A DNA stretch of 7,783 nucleotides from Phycisphaerales bacterium (GTDB taxonomy: Bacteria > Planctomycetota > Phycisphaerae > Phycisphaerales > SM1A02), in the NCBI GenBank assembly GCA_020427625.1, contig JAGQOI010000078.1:1-7783 (forward strand), read 5' to 3'. Each line of letters begins with the position of its first letter. Positions within the stretch are counted from its first letter, which is position 1. The notes under the pieces are model-generated. The model saw only the letters and a program-made list of their open reading frames with translations. It ran no database searches and was not told the origin of the DNA. This document shows, one piece after another, positions 5,021-7,783 of the stretch. Position numbers and translations under genes: made by a program.

Positions 5021-7783
5021 TCAATGGAAGTCGCGCGACCGGGTGCGCAACTGCTCGACGAACAGGTGTTCGATGTCGTCGAGGCGCTTGACGAGGACAT
5101 GCACGACCTGCTTCTCGCGCTGGACGAGGCCGTGGGCGATGAAGCCGGAACCGTGCCGCGCGATGCGGCGGAAGGCGCGATAGACGTCCTTCCAGAAGAT
5201 GAGGTTGGCGATGCCGGTTTCGTCCTCGATCGTCATGAAGACGACGCCCTTCGCGGTCGCCGGACGCTGGCGGACGAGGACGACGCCCGCGACGGAGACG
5301 AGGCGTCCGCCCGGCCAGCGCGATTCCGTCTCGAGTTCGACGTTCGGCGTCACGCCGAGGGCATCGAGGTCCGGCCGGATGAACGACACCGGGTGTCGGC
5401 GGAGCGTGAGCCCGACGGAAGCGTAATCCTGCACGACCTTGCGCGCCTCGGGCACGAACGGCAGCAGCATCTGGCCGCGGGCGCGATCGTCGTCCGAATC
5501 CGCACCCGCGCGGCACGTCGCCGCCGCGTTCGCGTCGAGCACCGGCAGCGGCGCCTCGCGGAGCACGCGGATCTGCCAGAGCGCCGACTGGCGATCGAGG
5601 CCGAGCGACCGGAACGCATCGGCCTTCGCGAGTTGCCGCAGTGCGCGGATCGGCGCGCCGGCGGATCGCTGGAGCGTCTCGATCGACGTGAACGGTCCGT
5701 GCCGCGCCACGGCATCGACGATGGGCGTCGCGTCGGCCTCCGCGAGTCCGCCGACCATGCGCAGGCCGAGTCGCAGCGTCGGCGACGGGCGGCGCGGGTC
5801 GGAGGGATCGGTGCACGGTTCGAGCGTGCAGTCCCACGCGCTGTGGTTCACGTCGACGGGATGCACGGTCACGCCGTGCGCCTGGGCGTCGCGCACGATC
5901 TGCGCCGGCGCATAGAAGCCCATCGGCTGGCTGTTGATCAACGCCGCGGCGAAGGCCGCCGGGTAATGGTGCTTCAGCCAGCACGACACGTAGACGAGCA
6001 GCGCGAAGCTCGCGGCATGCGATTCGGGGAATCCGTACTCGCTGAACCCCTTGATCTGTTCGAAGCAGCGCTCGGCGAACTCCCTCGCGTACCCGCGACC
6101 GATCATGCCGCCGATGAGCTTGTCGCGGAACCGGTAGATCGCATCGCCCTTGCGCTTCCACGCCGCCATCGCCCGCCGGAGCTGGTCGGCCTCGCCGGGC
6201 GTGAAGCCGGCGGCGACGATCGCCATCGCCATCGCCTGCTCCTGGAACAGCGGCACGCCGAGCGTCTTGCCGAGCACGCGCCGGATCGCGTCGTCGGGAT
6301 AGTGCGCCGTCTCCTCGCCGCAGCGCCGACGCAGGTACGGATGAACCATGTTCCCCTGGATCGGACCCGGCCGCACGATCGCGACCTCGATGACCAGATC
6401 GTAGAAACTCCGCGGGCGCAGGCGCGGGAGCATCGACATCTGCGCCCGCGACTCGATCTGGAACACGCCGATCGTGTCCGCGCGGCCGATCATGTCGTAC
6501 ACCGCGGGATCCTCGCCGGGCACGGTCGCGATCGCCAGGTCGCGACCGTGATGCTCGCGCACGAGATCGAACGCGCGCCGGATGCAACTCAACATGCCGA
6601 GACCGAGCACGTCGACCTTGAGCATGCCCATCGCGTCGATGTCGTCCTTGTCCCATTCGATCACGGTGCGATCCGGCATCGCCGCGTTCTCGATCGGCAC
6701 CAGTTCGCTCAGCGGCCCGTCGGTGATGACGAAGCCGCCGACGTGCTGCGATAGATGACGCGGGAATCCGCGGATCTCGGAGACGAGCCGGATGAGATGA
6801 CGGATGGTGCGGTCCTCCGGGCTGACGCCGAGTTCGCGCAGACGCTCCGGCACGGCGACGCCGTCGTCCCACCAGTCCATGCTCTTCGCGAGACGATCGA
6901 CGCAGTCGAGCGAAAGTCCCAGCGCCTTGCCGACGTCGCGGACGGCGCTGCGGGCGCGATAGGAGATCACGACACCGGTCAGCGCGGCCCGGTGACGCCC
7001 GTACTTGCCGTAGATGTACTGGATCACCTCCTCGCGCCGCTCGTGCTCGAAATCGATGTCGATGTCCGGCGGCTCGTCGCGCTCCTTGCTCACGAAACGC
7101 TCGAAGAGCAGGTCGAGACGATCAGGATCGACGGCCGTGACGCCGAGACAGAAGCAGACCGCCGAGTTCGCCGCCGCGCCGCGACCCTGGCAGAGAATGC
7201 CCCGCGAACGGGCGAAATCGACGAGGTCGTGCACGGTGAGGAAGTACGGCGCGTAGTTCAGGTCGTCGATGAGACGCAGTTCGTGTTCGAGCATGGAGGC
7301 GATGCGGTCGGGAATCCCGTCCGGGTAGCGACCGGCGGCGCCGTCGTACGTGAGGCGGCGGAGATGCTCCAGCGGCGTGCGCCCGGGCGGACAGATCTCG
7401 GTCGGGTACTGGTACCGGATCTCGTCGAGCGAGAACGCGCTCGCGCGATCGGCGATCGCGATGGTCCGTGCGACGGCCGCGGGATGCGACGCGAACAGAC
7501 GCGCCATCTCGTCACCCGACTTGAGATGACGCTCGGCGTTCGCGTGCAGACGAAACCCGGCGTCGTGGACGGTGCAGTGCTCGCGGATGCACGTGAGCAC
7601 GTCCTGGAGCGGGCGACGCGCGGGAACGTGATGATGCACATCATTCGTCGCGACGAGCGGCACGTCGACATGGGCGGCGAGGGCGTCGAGCTGGTCGAGG
7701 CGGAATGCATCATCCTGCTGGGAGCGACAGGTGGCGGCGAGAGAGAGACGATCGTCGTCGAACGTCGCCCGCAGGCCGCGCAG
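5021..7783 (-). CDS. dnaE2: Error-prone DNA polymerase DnaE2 (ImuC), partial: 5' end beyond the window
   Basis: This is the translesion C-family polymerase of the ImuA-ImuB-DnaE2 mutasome. It extends DNA past lesions during the SOS response. The window shows 920 residues plus the TGA stop. The family is usually a little over 1000 residues, so most of the N-terminal PHP domain is missing. In fragment numbering, the end of the PHP domain lies near residues 41-110 (motif VATNDVHHHVP). The palm carries the acidic cluster DIDIDFEHERRE at about 240-251. The third catalytic Asp is in GMLKVDVLGLGMLSCIRRA, near 391. Finger and thumb segments (LFQEQAMAMA, SEYGFPESHA) lie near 513-592. An OB fold follows near 828-900. 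The protein ends soon after the OB fold in SRDFH, without the tau-binding tail of replicative DnaE, which supports DnaE2. The GTG at 7663 is an internal valine, because the frame stays open and conserved-looking to the edge. Any imuA or imuB partner would be outside the window. Confidence 0.95.
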   Translation of the reverse strand: MRGLRATFDDDRLSLAATCRSQQDDAFRLDQLDALAAHVDVPLVATNDVHHHVPARRPLQDVLTCIREHCTVHDAGFRLHANAERHLKSGDEMARLFASHPAAVARTIAIADRASAFSLDEIRYQYPTEICPPGRTPLEHLRRLTYDGAAGRYPDGIPDRIASMLEHELRLIDDLNYAPYFLTVHDLVDFARSRGILCQGRGAAANSAVCFCLGVTAVDPDRLDLLFERFVSKERDEPPDIDIDFEHERREEVIQYIYGKYGRHRAALTGVVISYRARSAVRDVGKALGLSLDCVDRLAKSMDWWDDGVAVPERLRELGVSPEDRTIRHLIRLVSEIRGFPRHLSQHVGGFVITDGPLSELVPIENAAMPDRTVIEWDKDDIDAMGMLKVDVLGLGMLSCIRRAFDLVREHHGRDLAIATVPGEDPAVYDMIGRADTIGVFQIESRAQMSMLPRLRPRSFYDLVIEVAIVRPGPIQGNMVHPYLRRRCGEETAHYPDDAIRRVLGKTLGVPLFQEQAMAMAIVAAGFTPGEADQLRRAMAAWKRKGDAIYRFRDKLIGGMIGRGYAREFAERCFEQIKGFSEYGFPESHAASFALLVYVSCWLKHHYPAAFAAALINSQPMGFYAPAQIVRDAQAHGVTVHPVDVNHSAWDCTLEPCTDPSDPRRPSPTLRLGLRMVGGLAEADATPIVDAVARHGPFTSIETLQRSAGAPIRALRQLAKADAFRSLGLDRQSALWQIRVLREAPLPVLDANAAATCRAGADSDDDRARGQMLLPFVPEARKVVQDYASVGLTLRRHPVSFIRPDLDALGVTPNVELETESRWPGGRLVSVAGVVLVRQRPATAKGVVFMTIEDETGIANLIFWKDVYRAFRRIARHGSGFIAHGLVQREKQVVHVLVKRLDDIEHLFVEQLRTRSRDFH

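Noticed and set aside
3252..5183. Plus-strand open frame of 643 codons
   Set aside because: It lies antisense to the SRAP and kinase genes and the end of dnaE2, is extremely Arg/Val/Asp-rich and shows no domain. The minus frames carry clear catalytic motifs.
5003..6754. Plus-strand open frame of 583 codons
   Set aside because: It is antisense to dnaE2, rich in Arg, His and Glu with no recognisable motif, and is explained by high GC at third codon positions.
4953..6872. Kinase frame open far upstream, suggesting a protein of 1168 residues
   Set aside because: The added part is an Arg-rich shadow of dnaE2 in another frame. The family-like N-terminus begins at the ATG at 4952.

Overview
The window is GC-rich bacterial DNA. 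Every gene I can support lies on the minus strand, so transcription runs from high to low coordinates. I suspect Planctomycetota, perhaps Phycisphaerae, but only at low confidence. The hints are a small ECF-type sigma factor overlapped by a short one-helix membrane protein and followed by a secreted protein, start codons with poor Shine-Dalgarno sequences, and a palindromic CACGGAG-type repeat. Other GC-rich environmental phyla remain possible.

Right block (7783 to 2629): a DNA-damage-tolerance cassette. It opens with dnaE2 (error-prone polymerase, ImuC), which is cut by the window edge and lacks its first part. After 68 bases comes a bifunctional protein with an aminoglycoside-phosphotransferase-like kinase domain joined to a P-loop ATPase/kinase domain. 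After a further 14 bases comes an SRAP (YedK/HMCES) protein, whose family caps abasic sites covalently. DnaE2 copies across lesions and SRAP shields abasic sites in single-stranded DNA, so these two fit a common SOS-type response. The role of the kinase between them is unknown.

Middle (2628 to 2251): 378 bases without a gene. It holds three CACGGAG arms that can fold in two mutually exclusive ways, a group of short perfect hairpins, and a candidate promoter directly before the sigma gene.

Left block (2250 to 1): a probable signalling operon. It has an ECF-like sigma factor, a one-helix membrane protein starting inside the sigma stop codon (probable anti-sigma factor), and, after 16 bases, a secreted or membrane-anchored protein of unknown function. 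That last gene is open to the left edge and its 403 visible codons contain no stop. Long open frames on the plus strand and in other minus frames are by-products of the high GC content.
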